A stretch of DNA of 64,000 nucleotides from Idiomarina sp. PL1-037 (GTDB lineage Bacteria; Pseudomonadota; Gammaproteobacteria; Enterobacterales; Alteromonadaceae). Location of the stretch: positions 1,612,001 to 1,676,000 of the forward strand of contig NZ_CP139873.1 in the NCBI RefSeq assembly GCF_034422975.1, given 5' to 3'. The position numbers and the translations under genes are program-made. Below, piece by piece: positions 43,711-52,585 of the stretch. The notes under the pieces were generated by a model. It had not been told where the DNA came from, searched no databases, and saw nothing but the letters and a program-made list of their open reading frames with translations. Position 1 is the stretch's first letter, and each line of letters begins with the position of its first letter.

Positions 43711-44196
43711 ATGGTGTCAGCAGTGACAACAAGTCAGCTTCCTTCTCTTTATGCGCCGGTAACCGGTCGCATCATAGCAGCACAACCTTCAGCCGCAGTA
43801 TGCCAACATGGCCTGCTTGGCAAAGGTATTGTCATTGAGGTGACCGGCAGCACACTATACGCCCCCGCCGATGGCTCATTGACCCACATCAGCAGTAGTG
43901 GCGATTACTTGTCGTTACGCTTAAACGACACCTATTCCTTACAATTAGTCATAGGTTCCGGCGATGCGTTCGGACATCATGCAGCTTTAACTGTGCTTTG
44001 TCGCGAACAGGCAGAGGTTAAGTATGGCGATCCTCTGGTTAAGATTAACCAGTCGCTACTGCGCAGCTTAAAGCCGTCACAACAACGCCTTGCTGTCTTG
44101 CTTTGTTCATTAAACTCCGGGCACGGTAGCGAATCACCGCAATGGCTAAACGCTGGATTTATTACTGCGAAAGACAGTCCGCTTATTACTTATTAA
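43711..44196 (+). CDS. EIIA(Glc)-fold protein lacking the active-site histidines
   Basis: This 161-residue protein resembles EIIA(Glc)/Crr over about residues 10-110: 'LYAPVTGRIIA', 'LLGKGIVIEVTGSTLYAPADG' and 'EVKYGDPLVKIN' match the family's first sheet, 'VGDGIAI...APVDG' and 'VKVGDTVIEFD'. Where Crr has the phosphorylated His90 ('FVHFGID') this protein has 'LVIGSGD', and the supporting His75 is an Asp. It therefore cannot carry a phosphate in the usual way. It may be a lipoyl-like carrier fold used for binding, or a regulator. ATG 43711 is tentative: a frame open to 43648 exists, and TATACT at 43685 looks like a -10. No SD is clear. Confidence 0.65.
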   Translation: MVSAVTTSQLPSLYAPVTGRIIAAQPSAAVCQHGLLGKGIVIEVTGSTLYAPADGSLTHISSSGDYLSLRLNDTYSLQLVIGSGDAFGHHAALTVLCREQAEVKYGDPLVKINQSLLRSLKPSQQRLAVLLCSLNSGHGSESPQWLNAGFITAKDSPLITY

Positions 44197-44216
44197 CATC
44201 GACAGGAGCTCTACCT

Positions 44217-44561
44217 ATGTTGCGCGTTTATGGCATTAAAAACTGCGACACCGTTAAAAAATCACTTAAATGGTTAGATAAAAACGAAGTCGATTACGAA
44301 TTTATTGATGTTCGCCAGCAGCCACTGCAAAAAGAAACCGTCAGCGGCTGGTTACAAAAACTGCCGGCAGAATCTTTACTGAACAAGCGCAGCACCAGCT
44401 GGCGCAACCTGTCAGATGAGCAAAAATCTTTTGACGACGCTAATGCCATAGCGGAATTAGTTGCCGAACAACCAACGCTGTTTAAACGTCCATTAGTTGA
44501 GTCCGGCCAGGCTGTTCATTGTGGTTTTAATGAGAAACTCTGGAGCGAACGCTACTTATGA
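44217..44561 (+). CDS. yffB: YffB/ArsC-Spx family protein
   Basis: This 114-residue thioredoxin-fold protein belongs to the YffB branch of the ArsC family: 'MLRVYGIKNCDTVKKSLKWLDKN' with a single N-terminal cysteine, 'VDYEFIDVRQQPL', and 'LFKRPLVESGQAVHCGFNEKLW' near the end. YffB proteins are thought to be glutathione-dependent thiol reductases; arsenate activity is not established for them. AGGAG lies 8 bases before the ATG at 44217. It overlaps dapE by 4 bases (ATGA), the same pair as in E. coli (yffB-dapE). Confidence 0.9.
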   Translation: MLRVYGIKNCDTVKKSLKWLDKNEVDYEFIDVRQQPLQKETVSGWLQKLPAESLLNKRSTSWRNLSDEQKSFDDANAIAELVAEQPTLFKRPLVESGQAVHCGFNEKLWSERYL

Positions 44562-45688
44562 GTTCAGAGACATTACAGCTTGCCCGTGAGCTCATTTCCC
44601 GCCCGTCGATTACACCAGAAGACGAAGGCTGTCAGCAACTTATCGGTGAGCGGCTTGCGGCTCAGGGCTTCAACCTTGAGTCTATGATATTTGAAGACAC
44701 CACTAATTTGTGGGCAAGGCGTGGGCAAGGCCGTAAACTGTTTTGCTTCGCTGGCCATACCGACGTTGTTCCGCCCGGCGACATCAATGACTGGCAGTTT
44801 CCACCGTTTGAACCGACGACACACGAAGGGTATTTATACGGACGCGGAGCCGCTGATATGAAAGGCAGCCTGGCGGCGATGGTAACCGCGACGGAACGGT
44901 TTATTAAAGACTATCCGAATGTCGATGCCGACATAAGCTTCCTCATAACCAGTGACGAGGAGGGCCCCTTTATTAATGGCACCAAGCGTGTCATTGAAAC
45001 ACTGCAGGAACGTAACGAAAACATAGATTGGTGTATTGTCGGAGAGCCGTCTAGTACGGACACCCTGGGTGATATCGTTAAGAACGGTTGCAGAGGCAGC
45101 TTAACCGGAGATTTGACTGTTTTAGGTATACAGGGTCACGTTGCTTATCCACATTTGGCGAAAAATCCGGTTCATGATCTTGCCCCGGCACTCAGCGAGC
45201 TGATTAATGAAGAATGGGACAAAGGTAACGCCAGTTTCCCGCCAACCACGTTTCAGGTCTCTAATATTCAGGCGGGAACCGGTGCAGGCAATGTTATCCC
45301 CGGGCGTATTGATACCCAGTTTAACTTCCGCTTTTCGACCGAGCTCACAGCCGAGAAAATTAAGCAACGAGTAGAGGCCATTCTCGATAAGCACTCGTTA
45401 AAATACAACCTGCAGTGGAAGCTTAACGGACCACCCTTTTTAACGGAGTCAGGCGCGTTAGTTGAAGCCGTGCAGGCGGCAATTGAACACGAATGTGGGT
45501 TTTCAACCACACTTTCTACTGCAGGCGGCACATCTGATGGACGCTTTATCGCCCCGACCGGAGCTCAGGTCATTGAGCTGGGACCCGTAAATGCTACCAT
45601 TCACAAAGTGAACGAATGCGTTAAAGTCAATGATTTAGATAAACTCAGTGACGTTTATTACCGTTGTCTGGAGAAGCTTTTATGTTAA
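44558..45688 (+). CDS. dapE: Succinyl-diaminopimelate desuccinylase
   Basis: DapE removes succinate from N-succinyl-LL-diaminopimelate in the lysine and peptidoglycan precursor pathway. The 376 residues (E. coli 375) carry the M20 di-zinc site: His in 'FCFAGHTDVVPPGD', Asp in 'GRGAADMKGSLAAMV', Glu in 'ITSDEEGPFINGT' (catalytic Glu and ligand), and His in 'NATIHKVNECVK'. The dimerisation domain lies about 180-290. It is coupled to yffB upstream and to the M15 gene downstream, whose ATG lies inside its last codons. Confidence 0.96.
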   Translation: MSSETLQLARELISRPSITPEDEGCQQLIGERLAAQGFNLESMIFEDTTNLWARRGQGRKLFCFAGHTDVVPPGDINDWQFPPFEPTTHEGYLYGRGAADMKGSLAAMVTATERFIKDYPNVDADISFLITSDEEGPFINGTKRVIETLQERNENIDWCIVGEPSSTDTLGDIVKNGCRGSLTGDLTVLGIQGHVAYPHLAKNPVHDLAPALSELINEEWDKGNASFPPTTFQVSNIQAGTGAGNVIPGRIDTQFNFRFSTELTAEKIKQRVEAILDKHSLKYNLQWKLNGPPFLTESGALVEAVQAAIEHECGFSTTLSTAGGTSDGRFIAPTGAQVIELGPVNATIHKVNECVKVNDLDKLSDVYYRCLEKLLC

Positions 45689-46377
45689 GCAGCACAGAAC
45701 TGACAGGTGCCTGCGAAACACACTTAACCGCAGTCGATGGGCATAAACTGTATCCCGATGCAGCAGAAGCTTATCTCGCCATGCAAAAAGCAGCGGCTGC
45801 TGACGGTATTGAGTTAGCCATAGCCAGTGGCTTCCGCTCACTGGACCGGCAACTGTCTATCTGGAATAGAAAATGGCGGGGTAAGCTTCCCCTTCGCTCC
45901 AAAGAGGGCGAGCTACTGGATGCATCAAACTTAGACGACGTAGAGAAAATGCACGCCATTTTGCATTGGTCTGCATTACCGGGCAGTAGCCGTCACCACT
46001 GGGGAAGTGATTTTGATATTTACGACCCCCGCCCTTTTCAGGGCAGAGAACTGAAACTGCAATTAGTTCCCGGCGAGTACATTGACCAATCCGGCCCTTG
46101 TCACGAACTTTGGCAATGGCTAACCCGGCATGCCCACGAAAGTGGCTTTTTCTTTCCTTATGCACGCTATCAGGGCGGTGTAGCACAGGAGCCCTGGCAC
46201 TTAAGCTACCGCGCACTCTCACAGAAGTGCCGTAAGCAATTAAGCCTCGAATTGTTAGCAGAAACCATAGGCTCGTTAGCCATAGAGGGGAAACCCATTA
46301 TCCTGGATAACCTGACACAAATAAAGAATCAGTACATTGATACAATAACGGAGGACGACGGATGGACGGCTATTTAG
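45682..46377 (+). CDS. M15-family D-alanyl-D-alanine carboxypeptidase
   Basis: This 231-residue protein has the VanY/DacB-like (M15B) zinc peptidase domain: 'SGFRSLDRQLSIWNRK', 'GSSRHHWGSDFDIYDP' (His and Asp ligands) and 'EPWHLSYR' (catalytic Glu and His ligand). No signal peptide is evident, so it may act on cytoplasmic muropeptides as LD- or DD-carboxypeptidase. GGAGAAGC precedes the ATG at 45682, which overlaps the dapE stop codon out of frame. Its end overlaps the DUF2897 gene by 16 bases. Confidence 0.87.
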   Translation: MLSSTELTGACETHLTAVDGHKLYPDAAEAYLAMQKAAAADGIELAIASGFRSLDRQLSIWNRKWRGKLPLRSKEGELLDASNLDDVEKMHAILHWSALPGSSRHHWGSDFDIYDPRPFQGRELKLQLVPGEYIDQSGPCHELWQWLTRHAHESGFFFPYARYQGGVAQEPWHLSYRALSQKCRKQLSLELLAETIGSLAIEGKPIILDNLTQIKNQYIDTITEDDGWTAI

Positions 46378-46526
46378 TGTGGTTAATAATATTACTGGTA
46401 GTAGGCGTGGTTGTAAGTAACCTCATGGTGCTGAAGTATACCGCTAAGTTTAAATGGCCTGATACGAAATCATCCAAAACTGAAGATGACTCCGACCAGG
46501 ACACTACAAACAAAAATAAAGATTAG
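46362..46526 (+). CDS. DUF2897 small membrane protein
   Basis: This 54-residue protein has one N-terminal membrane helix ('VWLIILLVVGVVVSNLMVLK') followed by 'YTAKFKWP' and a charged Lys/Asp tail. 'NLMVLKYTAKFKWP' matches the DUF2897 family of gammaproteobacteria. GGAGGACGACGG upstream gives a good ribosome site, although it overlaps the previous gene by 16 bases. Its stop overlaps the convergent purC stop by 4 bases. Function unknown. Confidence 0.8.
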   Translation: MDGYLVWLIILLVVGVVVSNLMVLKYTAKFKWPDTKSSKTEDDSDQDTTNKNKD

Positions 46527-47236
46527 CCCAGCGTTACGCCAAGGCGCTTAGCCACTTCACGGTAGGCTTCAACAACACCGCCCAAGCCCTGGCGAAAACG
46601 GTCTTTATCGAGCTTTTCGCGAGTTTCTGCGTCCCAAAGGCGGCAACCATCCGGAGTAAACTCATCGCCAAGCATAATTCGGCCGTCAAACACGCCAAAC
46701 TCAAGCTTGTAATCCACCAACAACAGACCCGCATCAGCAAACAGAGCTTTTAAAACGTCGTTCACTTTAAAGGTTAGGTCTTTCATTTTCTCAATTTGCT
46801 CTGCTGTTGCCCAGCCAAAGGCCTGGATATGATATTCGTTGACCATAGGGTCGTGCAGCGCGTCGTTCTTTAAGAAAAATTCGAATGTCGGTGGGTTTAG
46901 CTCTTTGCCTTCTTCAACACCTAAACGGCGCACCAGAGAACCTGCTGCCACGTTACGGACAACGCATTCTACCGGTATCATATCTAATTTTTTAACCAAA
47001 GACTCGGTATCGCTCAAGCGCTCATCTAACTGCGTCGGTATACCCGCTTCTTCCAGCTTCGACATAATAAAATGATTAAACTTATTGTTCACCATGCCTT
47101 TGTCGTCAAGCTGTTCGACCTTTTCGCCGTCGAACGCTGAAGTATCATTACGAAACTCCAGCACCAGGCGGTTAGGATCGTCGGTATGGTAGACCGTCTT
47201 TGCTTTTCCCCGATACAGTTCACTGCGTTTTTCCAT
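46523..47236 (-). CDS. purC: SAICAR synthase PurC
   Basis: PurC ligates aspartate to CAIR in purine biosynthesis. The 237 residues equal the E. coli length and match it from 'KRSELYRGKAKTVYHT' through 'ECVVRNVAAGSLVRRLGVEEG', 'LVDYKLEFGVFDG' and 'LGDEFTPDGCRLWD' to 'DRFRQGLGG'. ATG 47236 was chosen because the family starts there; a GTG four codons upstream adds MERF. It follows bamC by 23 bases, in the familiar order dapA-bamC-purC. Confidence 0.96.
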   Translation of the reverse strand: MEKRSELYRGKAKTVYHTDDPNRLVLEFRNDTSAFDGEKVEQLDDKGMVNNKFNHFIMSKLEEAGIPTQLDERLSDTESLVKKLDMIPVECVVRNVAAGSLVRRLGVEEGKELNPPTFEFFLKNDALHDPMVNEYHIQAFGWATAEQIEKMKDLTFKVNDVLKALFADAGLLLVDYKLEFGVFDGRIMLGDEFTPDGCRLWDAETREKLDKDRFRQGLGGVVEAYREVAKRLGVTLG

Positions 47237-47259
47237 GAATCTTTCCACTCGCGCTTAAG

Positions 47260-48348
47260 TTAAAGTTGGCTTTGCTGTTTAACAGCGTTTTTAAAGGCTT
47301 CAAATACTTGATTAACCCATTCGTCAGAGACAATTTCGTCACCCTGGTAAACAGTAACCGAGGTATTCTCACCATCTTCCAGTAAACGGAATTCGTACTC
47401 GCCTGCAGCAATGCCCAGGTCTTCGTAGTCATCACCACCAATGAACAGGAAGCCACTGCCGGGTTCGCTGTACTCAACAAAATAGGTTCCTGTCTCGCGG
47501 TTTAAATCTTCAACCTCAAAACCAATATTCTGAAGAGCTAAATTAACTAATGGCCATGCTTGCTCAAAACTGTCTTCAACAATGAAAACCGAATTCCCTT
47601 CTGCAGCTTTTGACAAGCTGGTTTCGATACCGGCCGCTTTTTCACGAGCTACAGCCAGTTGTTGTTTCCGGTTAACTTCCGAAATAATCGCGTTGAGTAA
47701 GTCAGCTTCCAAATTACGAACCACCAAAGGCGCAACTTCTTGCTGCTCACCACCAACAACCTGAGTGAAGTCGTTAATATCGACTCGCAGTGCGGTGCTG
47801 CGTTGATGCGATTCGGTTTCCTGAGTCAATTCATAACGGAAAGTTCTTTCCAGATCACTGTCACTCTCTCCGCCAATGCCGAAAAATCCGCTGTCGCCCT
47901 CAATGGTTTGCTGTACCGTCATTTGTTCAGTAAGCCAACGATTATCACCGGCTTCTTCCCATTTAACGTCGCGTCTTTCGAGTACATCAAATGCCGCCTG
48001 ACGAACAAATTCGGTTACTGAATCGCCCATACCGTCGACAATGTCAAAGTACACCCGGGTTTCGGTTTCAGTTTCTAACACCCGACTACCCAGTCCAATA
48101 GGACGAACCTGTTGCGGAGCCATAATATTGACTTTATAACCGACTGGAGCCGGTGCTATGTTCGTATCCGGAATTTGATATTGCGTTCCTTTTTCCGGCT
48201 TCTCCAGACCATCCGGAATATTCAGTGTGGCAGTAGGTTGAATGTTCACATATTCAAACCCGCCGCTGGCACGTTCTTTTTCTACCGACGAACAACCTGT
48301 TACAACTACGGCAGCTACGCCCATCCACGCAAGGCGAGACAATTTCAT
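47260..48348 (-). CDS. bamC: BAM complex lipoprotein BamC
   Basis: BamC (NlpB) is an accessory lipoprotein of the outer-membrane protein assembly machine. The 362 residues begin with a lipoprotein signal peptide and lipobox 'VVVTGCSS' (lipidated Cys19), then the unstructured segment that binds BamD ('TATLNIPDGLEKPEKGTQYQ' region), and two helix-grip domains (about 100-210 and 245-350). The ATG shares one base with the dapA stop (TAATG), as in E. coli dapA-bamC. Outer-membrane, periplasmic face. Confidence 0.94.
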   Translation of the reverse strand: MKLSRLAWMGVAAVVVTGCSSVEKERASGGFEYVNIQPTATLNIPDGLEKPEKGTQYQIPDTNIAPAPVGYKVNIMAPQQVRPIGLGSRVLETETETRVYFDIVDGMGDSVTEFVRQAAFDVLERRDVKWEEAGDNRWLTEQMTVQQTIEGDSGFFGIGGESDSDLERTFRYELTQETESHQRSTALRVDINDFTQVVGGEQQEVAPLVVRNLEADLLNAIISEVNRKQQLAVAREKAAGIETSLSKAAEGNSVFIVEDSFEQAWPLVNLALQNIGFEVEDLNRETGTYFVEYSEPGSGFLFIGGDDYEDLGIAAGEYEFRLLEDGENTSVTVYQGDEIVSDEWVNQVFEAFKNAVKQQSQL

Positions 48349-49238
48349 TACGACTCCTGAATATTCAGTAGGTTTGCTTTCTGTAACACTGACTCAATCA
48401 ATTGTTGATTACTCTCTCCCGGAGGTGTCAATGGCAGACGATAATTTGCGCTGACCCAGCCCATTAATGCAAGCGACCATTTTACCGGAATGGGGTTGGA
48501 TTCAACGAATAACATATTATGCAAAGGTGCCAGCTCAGCATCGAGCTGATTCGCGTTTTCTTTGTCATCAGCGAGTGCCGCAGTTACCAGTTCTTTCATT
48601 TTGGCAGGAACAATATTAGCAGTAACACTGATAACACCATGACCACCCGCGAACATAAATTCGCGTGCGGTAGGATCGTCACCGCTTAATAAGATAAAAT
48701 CATCGCCACAGCGTTTTTTAAGTTCCTGTACCCGACTCACGTCACCGGTCGCTTCTTTTATACCAATAACGTTATCAATTTTTGCCAACTGTTCGACCAT
48801 ATCCGGTGTCATATCAAGGCTAGTCCGCCCCGGAACATTATATAAAATTTGAGGTTTATCCGTGGCATCGGCGCAGGCCTTATAATGTGCAACCAGGCCA
48901 GTTAAAGAAGGTTTATTGTAGTATGGCGTAACATTTAAGAAGCCACTGACACCCGCCTGGGTCATTTTTTCTGTAAGTTGCACGGCTTCGCTGGTCGAAT
49001 TTGAACCGTTTCCAGCAATAATATCAATGCGCCCGGCACTCAGTTCGACCATGGCGTTAACGACATCAATGTGTTCTTCATGCGTTAAGGTTGTTGACTC
49101 CCCTGTCGTGCCAACCGCTACAATAGCGTCGGTACCCGCTTCGCAATGTTTATTAACCAGAAACTCGAGTTCACTGTAATCAACATTGCCATATTTTGTA
49201 AAAGGGGTAACTAAAGCGACAATACTGCCCTTAAGCAT
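48348..49238 (-). CDS. dapA: 4-hydroxy-tetrahydrodipicolinate synthase
   Basis: DapA condenses pyruvate with aspartate semialdehyde, the first committed step to diaminopimelate and lysine. The 296 residues (E. coli 292) show 'MLKGSIVALVTPFT', 'VAVGTTGESTTLTHEEH' (TTGE), catalytic Tyr in 'QILYNVPGRTS' and Schiff-base Lys in 'VIGIKEATGD'. ATG 49238 was chosen because GGAGA lies 6 bases upstream; an ORF open to 49367 has no family match. No lysine riboswitch is seen in its leader. It is divergent from bcp. Confidence 0.96.
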   Translation of the reverse strand: MLKGSIVALVTPFTKYGNVDYSELEFLVNKHCEAGTDAIVAVGTTGESTTLTHEEHIDVVNAMVELSAGRIDIIAGNGSNSTSEAVQLTEKMTQAGVSGFLNVTPYYNKPSLTGLVAHYKACADATDKPQILYNVPGRTSLDMTPDMVEQLAKIDNVIGIKEATGDVSRVQELKKRCGDDFILLSGDDPTAREFMFAGGHGVISVTANIVPAKMKELVTAALADDKENANQLDAELAPLHNMLFVESNPIPVKWSLALMGWVSANYRLPLTPPGESNQQLIESVLQKANLLNIQES

Positions 49239-49415
49239 ACATTCTCCAAGTCCTAAATTGGGGCTCCAATGGTAATGCCAGCCCTGACGAAACACAAGTG
49301 ATAGGAACCTAACTTGCCAAGAAGGTTCCATAAACTTTTGCCGGTATGGTATTTTCCAAGACGGCATCTGTCCGCTATGATGTTCGCACTGTTAACTAAG
49401 TTCCAGGAGAATGCA

Positions 49416-49886
49416 ATGCAGACACTGCAACAGGGCGATAAAGCGCCTGACTTTACTTTACCGGATGCGAACGAGAACTCAGTAACCTTATCGGAGTTGT
49501 TAAAAAAGAACAGGGTACTGGTTTACTTTTACCCAAAAGCAATGACACCGGGTTGCACAGTGCAGGCACAAAACTTACGGGACAGCCGCAAGCAGCTTGA
49601 GGAATTTAACGTTGTCTCTGTTGGTATAAGCCCGGATGCGCCTAAGCGCTTAGCAAAATTTACTGACAGAGATGAGCTGAACTTCACCTTGTTAAGCGAC
49701 GAAGACCATAAAGTGGCTGAAGATTTTGGCGTATGGGGCCTGAAAAAGTTTATGGGTAAAGAATACGACGGTATTCACCGTATTAGCTTTTTAGTAGAGC
49801 AGGACGGAAGCATTTCAAAAGTATTTAATAAATTTAAGACCAAAGAGCACCACGACGTGGTGCTGGAACACCTTAAGCAAGCTTAA
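49416..49886 (+). CDS. bcp: Peroxiredoxin Bcp, single-cysteine form
   Basis: Bcp reduces hydrogen and organic peroxides. The 156 residues (E. coli 156) match end to end, with peroxidatic Cys47 in 'YPKAMTPGCTVQAQNLRD' and 'GVWGLKKFMGKEYDGIHR'. E. coli Bcp has a second, resolving cysteine five residues on; here it is Gln and no other Cys exists in the protein, so an external thiol must resolve the sulfenate. ATG 49416 was chosen for AGGAGA 5 bases upstream. Divergent from dapA, as in E. coli (dapA/gcvR-bcp). Confidence 0.95.
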   Translation: MQTLQQGDKAPDFTLPDANENSVTLSELLKKNRVLVYFYPKAMTPGCTVQAQNLRDSRKQLEEFNVVSVGISPDAPKRLAKFTDRDELNFTLLSDEDHKVAEDFGVWGLKKFMGKEYDGIHRISFLVEQDGSISKVFNKFKTKEHHDVVLEHLKQA

Positions 49887-49896
49887 GTTCCAATCA

Positions 49897-49924
49897 GCAA
49901 ACACCGCGCTAAAGCGGTGTTTGC
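49897..49924. terminator. Bidirectional hairpin between bcp and the PerM gene
   Basis: GCAAACACCGC and GCGGTGTTTGC form a perfect 11-bp stem with a 6-base loop (GCTAAA). It lies after bcp and its loop contains part of the stop codon of the minus-strand gene. No long T tract on either side, so efficiency is uncertain. Confidence 0.65.
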
Positions 49925-50988
49925 TCTTCTGCTTTTTCCCCGGTTCCACTGTCCCAAGCTGTCAATACCGCTTTGACCAGACTGGCCAGCGGAATAGCAA
50001 AAAATACGCCCCAGAACCCCCATATGCCGCCAAAAATTAATACCGCAGCAATAATGTAGACTGGGTTTAAACTTATTGCCTCTGAAAACAGTAGCGGTAC
50101 CAGTAAGTTACCATCCAAAGCCTGAATGATCAGATAAGCCACGGTGACCCAAACAAATGCCGCCGTTGGTCCAAACTGAAATAAAGCCACTAACACCACC
50201 GGAATGGTTGCGACCGCAGCGCCAACATATGGAATTAAAACCGATAAACCAACCATAATGGAAAGCAGCGCCGAGTAGCGCAGTCCAAATAAGCTAAAGG
50301 TGACAAAAGTAACTATCGCCACCACCACCACTTCAATCGCTTTGCCGCGAATGTAGTTCATAATTTGCAGGTTCATCTCTTGCCCTACCTGCGAAATTAA
50401 CTGACGATTTGAGGGCAATAGGCGGCTGAAATGAGCAATCAATATATCGCGGTCTTTTAGCATAAAAAAGATTAAAAGCGGCACGATGATAAGGTAAACC
50501 AGCATGGCCATGACGTCCACGATAGAGGTTAATGAAACCGTTAACAGGCTTTCCCCTAAACTCACTGCTCGTCTTTTTACTTCCTGTGTAAATTCAGTAA
50601 TTTGACTGTCATCGACAATAGTCGGGAACATTTCCGGCAATTTATGCAACCAAATTTGCAAATTCGTGACCATCTCCGGCATTTCCTGGATCAAAGTGGT
50701 ACTTTGCTGCCATATAACCGGTACCAGAGTCAGCAAAGTAACCATCATTAATGCCAGAAATAACGAGAAGGTAATAATCGTGGCAGTTAAACGAGATAAG
50801 CCAAGCCCCATCAGTCGCATTACCGGCCAATCCAGCAAATACGCCAGAGAAATAGCAATTAACAACGGTGCAATTAGGCTACCGAAAAACACAATGACCA
50901 ATACCACAACAACCAGCAACAGAAACAACGTTACTGCATTAGGGTCAGAAAATTTCCGTTGATACCACTGTTGAATGTATTCCCACAT
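49909..50988 (-). CDS. AI-2E family transporter (PerM-like)
   Basis: This 359-residue inner-membrane protein has about eight helices and the AI-2E/UPF0118 pattern: 'FFGSLIAPLLIAISLAYLLDWP' early, a helical loop (about 100-150), and 'GLSVLIPYVGAAVATIPVVLVALFQF' plus 'GNLLVPLLFSEAISLNPVYI' in the conserved half. The family includes TqsA and YdgG-like exporters and Na+(Li+)/H+ antiporters, so the substrate cannot be told. The start could be ATG 50988 or GTG 50994; ATG was chosen. It faces bcp tail to tail. Confidence 0.87.
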   Translation of the reverse strand: MWEYIQQWYQRKFSDPNAVTLFLLLVVVVLVIVFFGSLIAPLLIAISLAYLLDWPVMRLMGLGLSRLTATIITFSLFLALMMVTLLTLVPVIWQQSTTLIQEMPEMVTNLQIWLHKLPEMFPTIVDDSQITEFTQEVKRRAVSLGESLLTVSLTSIVDVMAMLVYLIIVPLLIFFMLKDRDILIAHFSRLLPSNRQLISQVGQEMNLQIMNYIRGKAIEVVVVAIVTFVTFSLFGLRYSALLSIMVGLSVLIPYVGAAVATIPVVLVALFQFGPTAAFVWVTVAYLIIQALDGNLLVPLLFSEAISLNPVYIIAAVLIFGGIWGFWGVFFAIPLASLVKAVLTAWDSGTGEKAEEQTPL

Positions 50989-51133
50989 AACCACTATCTC
51001 TTAACCTTTGTTGAGATGATAATATCAGTCCTTGCAATCTTTCCATAACCCCATAGAGTAAAAAGGAACTAAAGATAAGAATTTTGTTCTTAAGAACAGA
51101 TTAAATCCATTTCATTTGGCCTATGAGTAGTTG

Positions 51134-52585
51134 ATGTCCACCAAAATAATACACACTTTCACCGCTTGTTTATTAAGTTTTGCAATCAGCTTTAGTGCTC
51201 CCGGAAGCGCCATGCAGGATAATCGACGTTTACCTGAAATTGGAACTACCGGCGCGGCTTTCATGAGTATTGAACGTGAACGTGTTGTCGGTGACTTTTA
51301 CATGCGTCAGGTACGCTCACAAGCGCCCATTGTTCACGATCCGGTATTAGACAGTTATTTAAACAGCATGGGCCAGCGGTTGGTCAGGAATACCGGCGGC
51401 GTGCGCTACCCTTTTAACTTTTTCTGGATAAATAACAAAGAGATAAACGCCTTCGCTTTCATGGGCGGCTACGTGGGTGTGCATACGGGACTGATTAACG
51501 AAGCCAGAACCGAGTCAGAACTCGCAGCGGTACTTGGACACGAGGTTGCGCACATTACTCAACGTCACATAGTTCGCCGGATGCAGGAACAACAGCGCAG
51601 TATGCCCATGACCATAGCCGGTATCATTGGCTCTATTTTAATCGGTATGGCCAACCCTGAGGCCGGTGCTGCAGGCCTATACGCCACAATGGGCATGGCT
51701 GGTCAGTCGCAAATTAATTACACTCGGCTGTATGAAATGGAAGCTGACCGTATAGGCCTCTCTACGTTGTTAGCCGCCGGCTTTGATCCCCGTGGCGCGC
51801 CCGATTTTTTCGGGCGGTTGGCAGAAAAATACCGCTATGTCAGCAAGCCCCCGGAAATGCTTATGACGCACCCGTTGCCCGAGTCCCGCATAGCCGACAC
51901 ACGTGCTCGCGCTGAAAATATGCAACGGGTAGATGTGGCTCCCAGCCTTGACTTTGCCTTGGCTAAAACCAGAGTTCAGGCTCGGTACATTGGCAACACC
52001 ACGAACAGTGATTTTGAATCTATGCGCTCCAGTAGCAATTCAATTAACCAACAAGCCGGGCAATATGGTTTAGCCATACGAGCGCTAGACAACGGCAACA
52101 TTGATTTAGCTTATAAGCTCATGCAGCCACTACTTGAGCGCTATCCTGATGACCCCTTCTACATTGATGTACAAACCGATATTCTGTTGGCGCAAGAAGA
52201 CTACGAGACGGTTCTAAGCTGGCTACGAGGCAAGTACATTCAGCAGCCGACTGAGCCTGTCATTACGCTTAACTTTGCTAACGCGGCACTCAAAGCAAAA
52301 GACACAGAATTAGCTGAGAAGCTTCTGCGCGACTTTTTATTAAAACAGCCAAAGCATGCGCTGGCGCTTGACCTTCTCACTCAGGTTTATGAGCGCAGTG
52401 GTAAGCGAGCCGCCATGTACGAAACTCGCGCTGAAGCACTGGCATTAAGAGGAAACTTCCGGCTGGCCATTGACCAGCTGCACACCGCGCATAACCATAC
52501 AGATAACGATTTGACGCATAAACGTCTGAATGCACGTATTGATCAAATGCGCAGCTTAGAGCAGCAAATAAAATCGTTAATGTGA
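51134..52585 (+). CDS. bepA: BepA-like periplasmic M48 protease/chaperone
   Basis: BepA (YfgC) guards outer-membrane assembly, degrading stalled LptD and acting as chaperone. The 483 residues have a signal peptide (MSTKIIHTFTACLLSFAISF, cleavage near 'GSAMQ'), an M48 zinc domain (about 60-260) with 'LGHEVAHITQRHIVRRM' (HExxH) and 'YEMEADRIGL' (third ligand Glu), and C-terminal TPR repeats (about 310-480) that contact BAM. ATG 51134 was chosen over the TTG one codon upstream. Its end overlaps the convergent TlpA-like gene by 9 bases. Confidence 0.94.
   Translation: MSTKIIHTFTACLLSFAISFSAPGSAMQDNRRLPEIGTTGAAFMSIERERVVGDFYMRQVRSQAPIVHDPVLDSYLNSMGQRLVRNTGGVRYPFNFFWINNKEINAFAFMGGYVGVHTGLINEARTESELAAVLGHEVAHITQRHIVRRMQEQQRSMPMTIAGIIGSILIGMANPEAGAAGLYATMGMAGQSQINYTRLYEMEADRIGLSTLLAAGFDPRGAPDFFGRLAEKYRYVSKPPEMLMTHPLPESRIADTRARAENMQRVDVAPSLDFALAKTRVQARYIGNTTNSDFESMRSSSNSINQQAGQYGLAIRALDNGNIDLAYKLMQPLLERYPDDPFYIDVQTDILLAQEDYETVLSWLRGKYIQQPTEPVITLNFANAALKAKDTELAEKLLRDFLLKQPKHALALDLLTQVYERSGKRAAMYETRAEALALRGNFRLAIDQLHTAHNHTDNDLTHKRLNARIDQMRSLEQQIKSLM

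Noticed and set aside
45145..45153. Exact DnaA box TTATCCACA
   Set aside because: It is isolated and inside dapE, so position gives no support for function.
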